64,000 nucleotides of DNA from CBDHHC01 sp965263345 (GCA_965263345.1 CBDHHC010000012.1:124001-188000); one strand, 5' to 3'. Positions 36,469-45,646 are shown, counted from the first letter of the stretch. Notes: generated from the sequence alone by a model not told the origin. Numbers and translations are program-made.

Positions 36469-36495
36469 ACAAATTGAATTGATATTTCAATTTGT
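36469..36495. repeat. 10-bp inverted repeat after the antiporter gene
   Basis: ACAAATTGAA (36469-36478) pairs with TTCAATTTGT (36486-36495) around a 7-nt loop, 6 bp after the stop codon. No T tract follows, so it is at best a weak terminator or transcript-end hairpin. Confidence 0.45.
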
Positions 36496-36686
36496 ACAGA
36501 AATTCTTCTATTACCTTATGCTAGTTCTCTTAGTTTTCTAAGTATTACTTACAAGTCTAAGTAGCCAACACGGATAGACTTCATTTTCTTCTTTTCTACA
36601 ATTAGTACGATTGTTAAATGTTAGCTTTTACCTCTGATTAGGACAAAGAATTAAAATCTACGAAATATAGCATTAGGAGATTTTAG

Positions 36687-39479
36687 ATGGTCGACGCTAT
36701 TGAGGAAGTAAACCGTAAAAAAAAAGCTGAAAAAAAGACTGAAAATAATCAGCCAACTGAGAATTTCACAGAGAATCTCAGATCTGCGGAAGACGCGCAG
36801 AAAACATCTCAAGTCAATAGAGCGGACGAGAATGAAGCCTCAAATAGTTCTAGTGATTTTACTCCTCAACAAAGCTCTCAATTCAATTTTGAAAGATTAC
36901 CTCTTGGTGTTGACGCAGAACAAGATATTTTCACCAATGCAATTGACAGATTACCAAGTGATAGTTCTTTCGCTTCATACAACTCAATTAATGATCCTAT
37001 CAACCTGAGAATAACTTCTGGAAGCTCTCAATCTGAGCAAACCCAAATTGGTTTTGTAGACAAGACAGAAAACCAAGCCCAGTTTGACCTTAATGATGTT
37101 TATACCCCAGAAGAACTTGCGCAGGTTAGAGCTGAAGCCCGTATGATGCTGAATGACCCTATTAACTTGAGAATTACTCAAGGTAATGGGATTGATTCAA
37201 ACAATATGGTTGATCCCTCTTATGAGCTTGAAACAAACCAAGTTGCTTATGGTCAAATAACTCCAGACCAAATACAGCATTTTGAAGTTATCCAAAATGA
37301 AGATCAAACATATGAAATAAATTTGTTCTTGCGAGAAGATGGAGAGGATCGATTGCGCACACCTCCTCCATTGGATGAGAATAATCTTAGAAATCACGAG
37401 ACTTCTCAAATTACAGTGGAGAACCTTCCTGAGCCACCAAACAGTGGAATAAGAGTTGAGAATTTACCTGACCTAACACCTGGCTCTGGTTATAATGATA
37501 CCAACCTGGATATGTTTGAACAAACGACTGGTATTACGGTTGAAGAGTTTGATCACCCAGATATGGTTAGGGATCAAATGAGGTTTGTAGTTGATAACAG
37601 GGGTACAAAATACTATTTAGACCAAGCTTCACCACCAATATCAATAGGAAATAATAAAGAAGCTAAAATTGGTGTAACCACACGTATAACAAAAAATGAT
37701 GAAATTGCTGTTTCTTATTATGTAAGTGGTAAAGGGCTTCGTATTGGACCTGTACCTGTTAGTAGTCAGTTGGGAATATCTGGTCCTAGTTATAACCCTT
37801 TAGATGCTGACAGAGCTTTTGCCCGTTTTGGAGCCGCATTAGAGGTCCCTGAAGAAGTGTATGTTGGTTCACTAAGACCAATGGCACAAGCTGGTGTTAC
37901 ATTTCAATACGACTCAACTAACCCTAGTCGACCTATAAAGGTTGCTATTGATTATCGTGCAGGCGTTAAAATTGATGCATTGGGGTATGGTCCCGAAACA
38001 ATGGTTGAAGATGCTATAGAAATCGAACCCTATTTTGAAACCCAGGCATACAAATCCTCTCCAAACAAACCGAGTGACGTAATTAAAGCCGATTATAATA
38101 CGGAACGTTATTACGGTGGCTTGATAGAGAACAATGGTCAGGAATATCTGGATACGATTGGTCTCACTCAAGACCAGTTTCAACAGGTTGCTCAAAGCAT
38201 CGCACAACAAACAAACCGGTCATTATCGCAGGTCATGAGTGAAATGAGTGATGCGTTGGATATGGCGATTGAAGACTTTAATGAAGCACGCCAGGGATAT
38301 GGTTTATCAATACAAGACTCAATGAATGTGAGCAGATCTTATCAAAATGGTTTTGAAGGCTCGATTGATGATATTATCAATGCTCCTATACCTGAAGCCA
38401 GGCCCGAAAATTTTGCTGATTATGCCACTGCTCTTGAGCAAGGTTATTCGCATGATGTCGCGAGTTACATTGCCTTCCAACGAGGGCATAACGTAAACGA
38501 AACACGTTCTAATGAAGAATTAGCCTCAGAATATTTTGGTGCACGAGACAGCAATGCATCTATTCCAGCAAATTTTATAGAGAACCCATCGGCTGTTATT
38601 TCCGAAGCCCGGGCAAATGGTGATGAACGTCCCGCCCAAGAGGTCTTATCTGATTATTATCAAGGTGCAGGATTTACTGCAGGGGCTGCTAACCGATTGT
38701 CAGAGGCGCGATTATCTGGTGATACACGTCCGCTTGAAGATGTGTTCGACGAGTATCATGAGTTTAATGACCGCATTAATGACACAACTTCAGTGATTGA
38801 GCAGCGAGACTATGACATGTTTGCGAATCCAGGCGAGTCACAGTGGGATTTTGAAGTTAGACAGCACAAACAAAGCGACGCCATTATCGATAGTATTTTT
38901 GGGAATGGTAGTACTAACCGAAACAATGATGATGGTCAAAGTAGTGCGGAAAGCCGTGCCGAACGCGCTGAACAAGAGCGGAGCTATAGCGATCGTGGTT
39001 TTAGTGATGATACTGCAAGTGAGATTGCTGATGCACGCGAGGATGGCGATCATCGCACGGCAGATGACATTGCCTCAGAGGCCCATGGGGTCAAAGATGA
39101 CGATGCTTCTGAGAGCTCAAATGAGCGGGTTATTTGTACCTACTTTTATCAAAAAGGTGTTCTCAGCCGTGCTGACTGGGTTGCTGACCTTCGCTTTACA
39201 GCAGAGCATCTTCCACGACAAACTGTCAGAGGATATCATATCTGGGCTATCCCAACTGTTCGTTTGATGAAACAGGGTGGTCTCGCAGGTAGACTGCTTG
39301 AGCCCTTTATGTGCTTTATTACAATCCACCGTGCCCGAGAGCTTGCCCATAAGATGGGGCGTTATGAAAAAGGTGATGTTATCGGAAAAGTTATCCGTTT
39401 TACTATGGAGCCAATGTGTTGGATACTTGGTCTTGGACGACAAGAGCAGGATTGGCAGCGTCTTTATAAAAAGTCATAA
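36687..39479 (+). CDS. Large repeat protein of unknown function (930 aa)
   Basis: GGAG precedes the ATG. Residues 1-100 are Lys/Gln/Glu/Ser-rich and probably disordered, with no signal peptide. NDPINLRIT occurs twice (near 108 and 154) and VENLP twice (near 247 and 258). A beta-rich domain at about 290-450 follows (GVTTRITKNDEIAVSYYV, VPVSSQLGISGPSYNP, KVAIDYRAG). Residues about 585-800 contain four degenerate units of G(F/Y)(S/T)..A..I..AR..GD.R...(E/D)... type, starting near 586, 630, 662 and 771. The last 115 residues (ICTYFYQKGVLSRADW to the end) are a separate domain with aromatic and Cys residues and higher GC. I vaguely associate such C-termini with phage-tail or virion-associated proteins. 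No other phage gene is near. Confidence 0.7.
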   Translation: MVDAIEEVNRKKKAEKKTENNQPTENFTENLRSAEDAQKTSQVNRADENEASNSSSDFTPQQSSQFNFERLPLGVDAEQDIFTNAIDRLPSDSSFASYNSINDPINLRITSGSSQSEQTQIGFVDKTENQAQFDLNDVYTPEELAQVRAEARMMLNDPINLRITQGNGIDSNNMVDPSYELETNQVAYGQITPDQIQHFEVIQNEDQTYEINLFLREDGEDRLRTPPPLDENNLRNHETSQITVENLPEPPNSGIRVENLPDLTPGSGYNDTNLDMFEQTTGITVEEFDHPDMVRDQMRFVVDNRGTKYYLDQASPPISIGNNKEAKIGVTTRITKNDEIAVSYYVSGKGLRIGPVPVSSQLGISGPSYNPLDADRAFARFGAALEVPEEVYVGSLRPMAQAGVTFQYDSTNPSRPIKVAIDYRAGVKIDALGYGPETMVEDAIEIEPYFETQAYKSSPNKPSDVIKADYNTERYYGGLIENNGQEYLDTIGLTQDQFQQVAQSIAQQTNRSLSQVMSEMSDALDMAIEDFNEARQGYGLSIQDSMNVSRSYQNGFEGSIDDIINAPIPEARPENFADYATALEQGYSHDVASYIAFQRGHNVNETRSNEELASEYFGARDSNASIPANFIENPSAVISEARANGDERPAQEVLSDYYQGAGFTAGAANRLSEARLSGDTRPLEDVFDEYHEFNDRINDTTSVIEQRDYDMFANPGESQWDFEVRQHKQSDAIIDSIFGNGSTNRNNDDGQSSAESRAERAEQERSYSDRGFSDDTASEIADAREDGDHRTADDIASEAHGVKDDDASESSNERVICTYFYQKGVLSRADWVADLRFTAEHLPRQTVRGYHIWAIPTVRLMKQGGLAGRLLEPFMCFITIHRARELAHKMGRYEKGDVIGKVIRFTMEPMCWILGLGRQEQDWQRLYKKS

Positions 39480-39557
39480 CTTTATTTTAAAGCTTATGGC
39501 TGTCATTTAGATAGTCGTAAGCTGAAGTTTTTGCATAGTATTTTTGGAAGAGAGAAA

Positions 39558-39634
39558 TGGTACCACCTCCCCGGTTCGAACGGGGGACCTCTTGATCCAC
39601 AATCAAGCGCTCTAACCAACTGAGCTAAGGCGGC
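39558..39634 (-). tRNA. tRNA-His (anticodon GTG)
   Basis: On the minus strand this folds as a complete 77-nt cloverleaf: acceptor GCCGCCT with AGGTGGT, D arm GCTC/GAGC, anticodon stem CTTGA/TCAAG with loop TTGTGGA (GTG = His), and T arm CCCCG TTCGAAC CGGGG. It ends in an encoded CCA. The discriminator base is A73 and the base before position 1 is T, so the universal His identity pair G-1:C73 is missing. This is the derived alphaproteobacterial form, which depends on the co-evolved HisRS. Confidence 0.97.
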
Positions 39635-39784
39635 ATTTTGTTTTGACAAAGCTTTAAGCTAGAATTCTTAAAATAAGGCGAATGCCTTTGAAGAGCAAGT
39701 GTTATAAACACTTTTTTCTCACTTTTCAAACCCTATCTTGGTTTAAAAGTCACGTGAAAATGTGTTTTTCTTATAAAATGCTCT

Positions 39785-41566
39785 TTAATTTACGCTAGAA
39801 TCCTGTTTTTGCTGACTATTTGATGTTCTGCGGGCGACTGCACGCTTTTTTGGCTTCTTTCTTTTGCTTTTTGGTTTTGTGCGCTTCTCTGGTCTGCTTT
39901 TGAAGGCACTTCTCTTCTCTTTTTTTGGTGCTTCTATGCGTTCTAAATCCAGGCGATGATCTCCGACATAGAGGTTTTTGATGGCCATAAACATGTCTTT
40001 GGGCATGTCTTTTGGCAGATCAATGGTACTAAAATCATCATGGATGCTGATATGGCCGATGAAATCACGGTCCAGGCCAGTTTCGTTGACGATTGCGCCT
40101 ACAATGCTACCTGGGCGGATATCATGGTTATAGCCCATTTCAATGCGGAAACGACCCATGCCATTGGGGAGATCCGGAGCTGGTTTGTGTTTTGCGGAAT
40201 TGGCTTTTTTGGACTTTATGGTCTGCGCACGTTTTTCAGGAGCAGGTTTTAGCAATAAGGGGTTGTCGCCTTGTGAAATCACCGCTAGAGCAGCGGCCAA
40301 TTTTAAAGGCTGAACATTATATTCATCGGCATATTCGCCTAATATTCCGTAATATGGCTCCAGGTCATCTTCTAATACCGCGCCAATGCGTCTTTTGAAG
40401 CGCATGATTCTTTGTTGGTTGATATCTTCAGTTGAAGGCAACTCCATTTGATCGATCTTCTTTTTGGTGATCCGTTCGATCATGCGGAGGAGTTTTTTTT
40501 CTCGGTTGGTGACGAATGAGATCGCTTCGCCTTTTCGCCCTGCCCTACCTGTTCTGCCGATACGATGGACGTATGATTCTGCGTCAGTTGGGATGTCGTA
40601 ATTTACAACATGACTGACACGTTCTACATCCAAGCCACGGGCTGCAACATCTGTGGCAACGAGAATATCAAGCTTGCCAGATTTGATTTTATCGATGGTA
40701 CGTTCACGATCGCTTTGTTTGATGTCACCATTCAAGGGGGCTGCGAGATATCCTCTGGCCTGAAGTTTGTCTGCCAAGTCCTGTGTCATCGTTTTGGTGC
40801 GCACGAAGACAACGACAGCTCCAAATTCCTGAACTTCTAATATTCTTGTTAAGGCATCCAACTTACCGCCCTCGCCGACAATCCAATGACTTTGTTTAAT
40901 GGTGTCAGCAGTCGCGATTTTGGATTCTATGGAAATCATTTTGGGATTGTTTAAATGTGTTTCTGCAATCCGCTTAATGACAGGTGGCATCGTTGCTGAG
41001 AATAATGATGTTTGGCGGTTTTCTGGAGTTTTTTCTAAGATCCATTCCACATCATCAATAAAGCCCATACGCAGCATTTCGTCGGCTTCGTCCAAGACGA
41101 TTGACTGCAAGTTTTCCAATCTTAAAGTACCACGACGCATATGATCCATGATACGTCCAGGCGTTCCAACAACTACATGGACGCCGCGTTTTAATTGTTT
41201 CAATTGGCCACGATAATCCTGACCACCATAGATTGGCAGCACATAGAAATTATCGATATGGTTGGAATAACTCTGAAAGGCTTCGGCAACCTGAATTGCA
41301 AGCTCTCTTGTTGGGGCGAGCACCAAGACTTGTGGTTGATTAAGTTTGACATTGACCTTGGACAATAAAGGGAGCGCAAACGCTGCTGTTTTTCCTGTTC
41401 CTGTCTGGGCCTGTCCCAGAATGTCCTGGCCTTCAAGAATAACCGGAATCGCTCTGGCCTGAATTGGTGTTGGGTTTTCATATCCCAGCGCTGATACAGC
41501 ATTTGCGATTTTTGGGTCTAAGCCCAGGTCATGAAAGCTCACAACCGTTTCCATGTCCGTTGCCAT
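39785..41566 (-). CDS. DEAD-box ATP-dependent RNA helicase (DeaD/CsdA-like)
   Basis: A 593-residue helicase. It has the Q motif (FHDLGLDPKIANAVSALGY), Walker A AQTGTGKT, DEAD in VLDEADEMLRMG, SAT in SLFSATMP, and YVHRIGRTGRAGRKGE in domain 2. At about 475-550 there is a DbpA/CsdA-type RNA-binding domain (FRIEMGYNHDIRPGSIVGAI, DRDFIGHISIHDDFSTIDLP). A Lys/Arg-rich tail ends it. It acts in ribosome assembly and mRNA turnover, especially in the cold. The 305-bp gap before it is compatible with a long regulated 5' UTR. Confidence 0.96.
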   Translation of the reverse strand: MATDMETVVSFHDLGLDPKIANAVSALGYENPTPIQARAIPVILEGQDILGQAQTGTGKTAAFALPLLSKVNVKLNQPQVLVLAPTRELAIQVAEAFQSYSNHIDNFYVLPIYGGQDYRGQLKQLKRGVHVVVGTPGRIMDHMRRGTLRLENLQSIVLDEADEMLRMGFIDDVEWILEKTPENRQTSLFSATMPPVIKRIAETHLNNPKMISIESKIATADTIKQSHWIVGEGGKLDALTRILEVQEFGAVVVFVRTKTMTQDLADKLQARGYLAAPLNGDIKQSDRERTIDKIKSGKLDILVATDVAARGLDVERVSHVVNYDIPTDAESYVHRIGRTGRAGRKGEAISFVTNREKKLLRMIERITKKKIDQMELPSTEDINQQRIMRFKRRIGAVLEDDLEPYYGILGEYADEYNVQPLKLAAALAVISQGDNPLLLKPAPEKRAQTIKSKKANSAKHKPAPDLPNGMGRFRIEMGYNHDIRPGSIVGAIVNETGLDRDFIGHISIHDDFSTIDLPKDMPKDMFMAIKNLYVGDHRLDLERIEAPKKEKRSAFKSRPEKRTKPKSKRKKPKKRAVARRTSNSQQKQDSSVN

Positions 41567-41871
41567 GAACCGATCCTAGGTTAATTAGGTTAACTTTATT
41601 ACTTATAAGGGTAATTAAAATAAGACTTCGGGCAGCCCACTCTATATAAAATAAGATCTTATGCCTGATATCTTAGATGAAAGTTTAAATGTTTGGAGCT
41701 TTGTGCCATAAATTTAGAGGGTTTGTCTATAGATAATTGTTATTCAGGCGAATTTGCTGCGCAAATCACCTCACACGGGTGTTGCTAAGTACTGGAGACT
41801 GCAAAAGGGCGCTTTTGAATTTTAATTTAAATAATATATGAAAATATTCACTTAAGACAGTCACTTAGTAT
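41567..41871. other. Leader region upstream of the DEAD-box helicase gene
   Basis: A hairpin-forming stretch (GGCGAATTTGC with GCAAATCACC around 41751-41773) is the only structure I see. The region may be a long 5' UTR, as is usual for cold-inducible helicases, and it also contains the 3' end of the HEAT-repeat transcript unit upstream. Confidence 0.35.
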
Positions 41872-43401
41872 TTAGTGTTGAGATGTATTGATTTGCGGCT
41901 TCTTCCCAAATGCTGAAATTCTCTGGGCTGCTTTGCGGGTGGCATAATGATGCCTGCCAAAGCGTGCAACTATTTTTGGTAAAGCGCGATAATCTCCGAA
42001 AATGCCTAATGCAGTTGAAGCTGCTTCACTTACTTTTTTATCCTTGTCTTGTAGTGCTTCAAAAAGTGGTTCCAAAACACGTGAGTCCCGCAGGCCTATT
42101 AAATTTTTAGTCGCACGACGACGCACTGAGACATCTTCATGTTTTAATTTATTGAGCAAGCCTCGCAATTCAATTTTTTCACGAACCTGCTCAAGTATTT
42201 TTTTGTCAATTCCCTCAAGGTTAATATTGTCAAGAGTTCCACCCATTAAACTGAGTGTTTTAATTGCAGCCAACCTGATTTTCTTGTTTTTGTCATAAGT
42301 AAGCGCAAGCAGTGCCTTGCGACCGGGATCACCAGTACGCGCTAAGGCCCACGAAAGGTGTGAAATATACCCGTTTCTTTTCTCACTTTCTTTTTTTAAT
42401 TGTCGAATTAGAAACTCAATTCCAGGTTTTCCTAGATTTGCGAGCAAAAAAGTGGCACGTTCTTGCATCGATGGTCCATAGTCTTTGCCATGATCGCGGT
42501 GACGGGGTAAGTAAGGTGATTTCGGGCGTCTCCCGTTTTTCCCCTTTGAAGGAAGGATTACTCGTCCTCCATGCATCTTAGGACGAATTAAAAAAACTTC
42601 TTTTACATCCTTGAGTGAAGCCTTTGAAAACTCCTTGATATTAAAAGGGGCAATAGTTCTGTTCCATGATGTATATAGATAACAATTCACTCGTATTTTT
42701 TCTAATTTAATTTTTTTTATATTTCCGCAAGCGCCCAGCTTTACAGCCAGGCGTCTGATCTCAGGATCATCATGTTCTATATAGGCTAATAGTGCATTTC
42801 TTGTTTTGGTTGATTTAGTTAAATATTTAATAGTCGCTCCGGCAACAAATGCATTCTTACTGTCTAACCCAATTACCATATGTTCAGGTCCGAAGTTTTG
42901 ATGTATAAAGCGTAACAGTGTGAAAATGACATCTGATTGCTTAGTTGCATCGGACGCTTTGGCCCACCCCGTCTTTTCTTTGTTTCCAGGAAAAATACTA
43001 ATACTAAATGGAGGAGATGTTTTTCCTGATACAAATTTAAAAAATTTGAAACCATTGCTGTGCTCAATTTTTAATTCACCGAAAAATTTAGAATAGGCTT
43101 TTGATAATTTGACACCTCCACGGTATCCTTGTGAATAGGTTTGTGCCGAAGCTTTGATGGAAATTTTCAAATCTGCATTTAATTCATTTACAACTTCAAT
43201 ACCCGCTTGCGCCAACACCTCTATGATTGCTTCATGAAGTGAGGTGGTTAATTTTGCAGGTTGTTTTTCTTCAGTGTATTCAATAGATAATTTTGCGGTT
43301 TTTGCATTATCAATTGTAATTTTGGGTTTTGCATGGAGTTTCGGAATTCCTTCATATATGAAGGATATAAGCAGAATTACTAGTATGACTTTCTGGAACA
43401 T
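41872..43401 (-). CDS. Secreted HEAT-repeat domain protein
   Basis: A 509-residue protein with an N-terminal signal sequence (about 1-24, ending LHAKP). The first half is beta-rich and unassigned (AKLSIEYTEEKQPAKLTTSL, GIEVVNELNADLKISIKASA). From about residue 180 there are HEAT-like repeats with the pattern D-x-x-x-R-x-x-A: DDPEIRRLAVKLGAC, DKNKKIRLAAIKTLSLMGG, EDVSVRRRATKNLIGLRD, DKDKKVSEAASTALGIFGD. Such repeats are protein-binding scaffolds. A periplasmic location is inferred. The protein may be a lysis/immunity or scaffolding factor, but nothing in the sequence shows it. Confidence 0.65.
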   Translation of the reverse strand: MFQKVILVILLISFIYEGIPKLHAKPKITIDNAKTAKLSIEYTEEKQPAKLTTSLHEAIIEVLAQAGIEVVNELNADLKISIKASAQTYSQGYRGGVKLSKAYSKFFGELKIEHSNGFKFFKFVSGKTSPPFSISIFPGNKEKTGWAKASDATKQSDVIFTLLRFIHQNFGPEHMVIGLDSKNAFVAGATIKYLTKSTKTRNALLAYIEHDDPEIRRLAVKLGACGNIKKIKLEKIRVNCYLYTSWNRTIAPFNIKEFSKASLKDVKEVFLIRPKMHGGRVILPSKGKNGRRPKSPYLPRHRDHGKDYGPSMQERATFLLANLGKPGIEFLIRQLKKESEKRNGYISHLSWALARTGDPGRKALLALTYDKNKKIRLAAIKTLSLMGGTLDNINLEGIDKKILEQVREKIELRGLLNKLKHEDVSVRRRATKNLIGLRDSRVLEPLFEALQDKDKKVSEAASTALGIFGDYRALPKIVARFGRHHYATRKAAQRISAFGKKPQINTSQH

Positions 43402-43559
43402 AACCCAAACTCACTTTTTGGAAGAAATGTATTGTTCTTCTAGTATATCATCACTGTGAAGGTAAAGAGGGAACCTGAGTAAAATTCGTATTGATATTTT
43501 ATAACACAAGCACCGATAGCCCGGCAGCTCAAAGCATACCAGGTTGAAAAGTCTTAAAC
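43402..43559. other. Intergenic stretch
   Basis: Part of an 800-bp gap. This portion holds the promoter side of the HEAT-repeat gene. I see no coding sequence. Confidence 0.35.
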
Positions 43560-43918
43560 GCTGTTTTTTAATTATCAGCTATGGTCTCAACCATTTATGA
43601 ATGGTTGGTCGCGTGGGCTTTTCGCCGCTGAAAAATTGCATAGGCTCCCTGCTGGTTAAAGTGTTGTGAGGTCGTAAAACCTCGCGACAGGTATCCTATG
43701 CCTTCTAGTTGACCAGGGGTGAAAAACCCATGCTCGTGGCCTATCGCTTTTGCGGAACATAAAACTGCCTTGGAGGTCTAGCATGTCCTTACCTAGTATG
43801 AACTCGCAAAAACTTAAGAGGCTTGGAGGTCTTTCAATCGATTAATGCATAAAACCTCTGCCTCAAACAGACGCTTACCATTATATGGGAGGTATTTGGA
43901 GTGAGGATAACTTTTTTT
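43560..43918 (+). ncRNA. Candidate structured non-coding RNA or structured DNA element
   Basis: The stretch is clearly GC-richer than the AT-rich gap around it and contains several long stems but no long ORF. Stems: CAACCATT/AATGGTTG (43588-43595, 43600-43607). A closing stem GCATAGG/CCTATGC (43638-43644, 43695-43701) encloses CCTG/CAGG (43648-43651, 43688-43691) and a 9-bp hairpin (43664-43672, 43679-43687). GGGT-gaaaa-ACCC (43717-43729) is flanked by CCA/TGG. GAGGC..AGGT/ACCT..GCCTC spans 43818-43864. CTTGGAGGTCT is repeated at 43769 and 43822. Two U.G pairs in the inner hairpin would be A.C mismatches on the minus strand, so plus-strand transcription is favoured. The end may be the T8 at 43912-43919. 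It does not fit tmRNA, RNase P, SRP RNA or any riboswitch I know. Confidence 0.45.
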
Positions 43919-44191
43919 TGCTTTTTATCTTAATAGATTCAATGGGTTGTAATTTTTTATGGTTAGTTTTTTGTTAAATCCTTTATCTCTCACGCCAATT
44001 TTTGCTTTAGCAAAAATTGTTTTGCAAACGAGAGCATAAAAGGGTGTTATAATTTTTACTGACTTTAAATTCTTGGGACTTCGGCAGCTTTTTGCAATAA
44101 CAGCATTATCTTTTATAATTATAACAATTTACCATTATATACTCATTTTCATTCTTAACTTTGTGTTGTCTTAATTGATGTGAATAGCCTG
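43919..44191. other. Intergenic AT-rich stretch
   Basis: I see nothing certain. The plus strand from about 44000 reads as AT-rich sequence with no start for a long frame. Confidence 0.3.
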
Positions 44192-44581
44192 ATGTTTTTT
44201 AGATCTTGTTTTGGACTTTTTAGTTGAATATTTATTGTTCTTTTTCTTAGTCATTTCATGATAGTACATCATAGCCATGCAGACCCTTCGCGCCTATCTG
44301 GAAACTTTGTGACGCCTATTTTTGGGGTTGATCCTCCTTTGCTGCCAGGTAATTTGCGTGATCACCTACTTAAAAAGTATAGCCAATATGGAACGTTGAC
44401 CTTTTATCTTACGCAAGGTCTTAAAGGACAAGCGGACCTTAATGGAGATAAAAAAATTACGGCACAAGAACTTCAAGGTTTTATTGATCGTCAAATTAAT
44501 GAGGCACTTAATGATAAAAGCCCGAAACAGAAGCCCGGCCTTTATGGGGATGCGGAGCTTGTGGTTCGGGAGTTGGAGTGA
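44192..44581 (+). pseudogene. Remnant of a caspase-like (peptidase C14) protein, C-terminal segment
   Basis: The open frame from ATG 44258 encodes 107 residues. Residues about 42-100 (GTLTFYLTQGLKGQADLNGD, then KKITAQELQGFIDRQI and GLYGDAELVV) match the C-terminal end of bacterial caspase-family proteins, in which FTYYLLKGL and an EF-hand-like DxNGDxxITxxEL precede a Gly-Asp end. The catalytic His/Cys part is absent. In frame upstream, MFFRSCFGLFS at 44192, a TGA stop at 44225-44227, then IFIVLFLSHFMIVHHSHA reads like a signal peptide broken by a nonsense codon. It could also be an intact small EF-hand protein starting at 44258, but that start lacks a ribosome site. Confidence 0.5.
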
Positions 44582-44616
44582 TGTGAAAGAAAAGGCCTTG
44601 ACCTTTTCTGTCTGAA

Positions 44617-44961
44617 TTATCGCTCAAAATATGCACGAATAACCTTACCATCCAGACTCAACTCGACAGAAAATGATGGTTTGAATGGTTTTCGTGGTGA
44701 GCTTAGTACAATTGCATCTTTTGGTGCTTTATATGTTTTATCTTCATAAAGCACATCATATTGATTAGGCTCTTTAATTAAAGTTATGCGATATGCAGTA
44801 AGATCCAAGTTTCTCTTAGCCAGTTCTGCATTGGCGGTTTGCACTATCAAGAATTCTTTTCCTGTGAGAACAGCAATATGGCCTATTTTTTCATTATGGG
44901 CTTTTGCAAGCGTTGAATAAAAAAACAGAATGAATAGTGCAAGAAACTTGAATTTGTGCAT
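44617..44961 (-). CDS. Small putative periplasmic protein of unknown function
   Basis: A 114-residue protein with a signal peptide (hydrophobic 6-17, ending AKAHN). The mature part has repeated short strands (IGHIAVLTGKEFLIVQTANA, LTAYRITLIKEPNQYDVLYE, FSVELSLDGKVIRAYFER). I recognise no family. It lies downstream of the P-loop protein gene on the same strand, with a 48-bp gap. Confidence 0.6.
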   Translation of the reverse strand: MHKFKFLALFILFFYSTLAKAHNEKIGHIAVLTGKEFLIVQTANAELAKRNLDLTAYRITLIKEPNQYDVLYEDKTYKAPKDAIVLSSPRKPFKPSFSVELSLDGKVIRAYFER

Positions 44962-45009
44962 TAATTTATGCCCCTTATTTGTCCATTATTAGGGTTAAAG
45001 GATAAAAAA

Positions 45010-45540
45010 TTACCGCTTATTGTCAGGAGTCGTTCCTCCTTCCTTATTCACAAACACAACATCTCTTCCTGTGCATTCTGTTTCTGTGAAGGGCTCCCAC
45101 ATTTCGGAGGCTAAGTTGAATACGTCTTGAGAGACTTCCATTGAGAATGTCTCACCTTTTTGCTCATTCCTTTGTTGGACACGGTGCCATCTTTCTTCTT
45201 TTGGCACTTCTAAGACATGAATTGTATAGTGATATCCGGCAGTTTCTATTTGAGAATAAAATTGCAGTCTTTCTTCATATTTTATCAGACCCAGTTCGAC
45301 GACTACCTCATGCCCTGTTTCTAAAAGGCCGCAAGCGATATTCCAGATCTGTTTTTTGCAACGGGCTTTTCGTTCCTGATACCAGGGCCAGATATCTCCC
45401 TCTGGCCGATCCTCTTTGAACAATGTTGCCATCCAATCGTCCAAGACGAGTGGTGGCGTTTTTAGTTCAGTGCCTAGATTATTTGCGTAGGTTGTTTTTC
45501 CAGCACCAACAGGACCTTCGATTATGTGAAGTAGAGGCAA
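45010..45540 (-). CDS. P-loop ATP-binding kinase-like protein
   Basis: A 176-residue protein. Walker A is EGPVGAGKTTYA; a lid-like HRVQQRNEQKGETF follows, and VVVELGLI is a Walker B-like segment. The order resembles AAA_33/zeta toxin-like small kinases. A C-terminal tail (TECTGRDVVFVNKEGGT) is short and Gly-rich. The substrate is unknown: it may phosphorylate a metabolite. No antitoxin is adjacent, so a toxin role is not supported. Confidence 0.75.
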   Translation of the reverse strand: MPLLHIIEGPVGAGKTTYANNLGTELKTPPLVLDDWMATLFKEDRPEGDIWPWYQERKARCKKQIWNIACGLLETGHEVVVELGLIKYEERLQFYSQIETAGYHYTIHVLEVPKEERWHRVQQRNEQKGETFSMEVSQDVFNLASEMWEPFTETECTGRDVVFVNKEGGTTPDNKR

Positions 45541-45646
45541 GATCGTCCCTTTCTGTTTAGGGTATATGCTTAATATGTATCAATAAGCAAGGTTGCTTTA
45601 TCAAAACTATTTCAGAGCTACTGCAAGCGTAACCCAACCACTTTCT

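Noticed and set aside
38797..39267. 156-codon ORF inside the 930-residue protein gene
   Set aside because: It lies in another frame of a real gene and consists of Met/Leu-rich repeats of no family; it is a shadow of the GC-richer 3' end.
39558..39634. tRNA-His as an attachment site for an island carrying the 930-residue gene
   Set aside because: No integrase, no repeat of the tRNA 3' end nearby and no phage genes in the flanks.
43560..43918. tmRNA, RNase P RNA or SRP RNA at this place
   Set aside because: No T-loop TTCGA, no 3' CCA, no tag ORF and none of the conserved RNase P or SRP blocks could be found, so I left it unassigned.
45010..45540. Zeta-type toxin
   Set aside because: The P-loop resembles zeta toxins, but there is no epsilon-like antitoxin gene and no toxin-specific motif.
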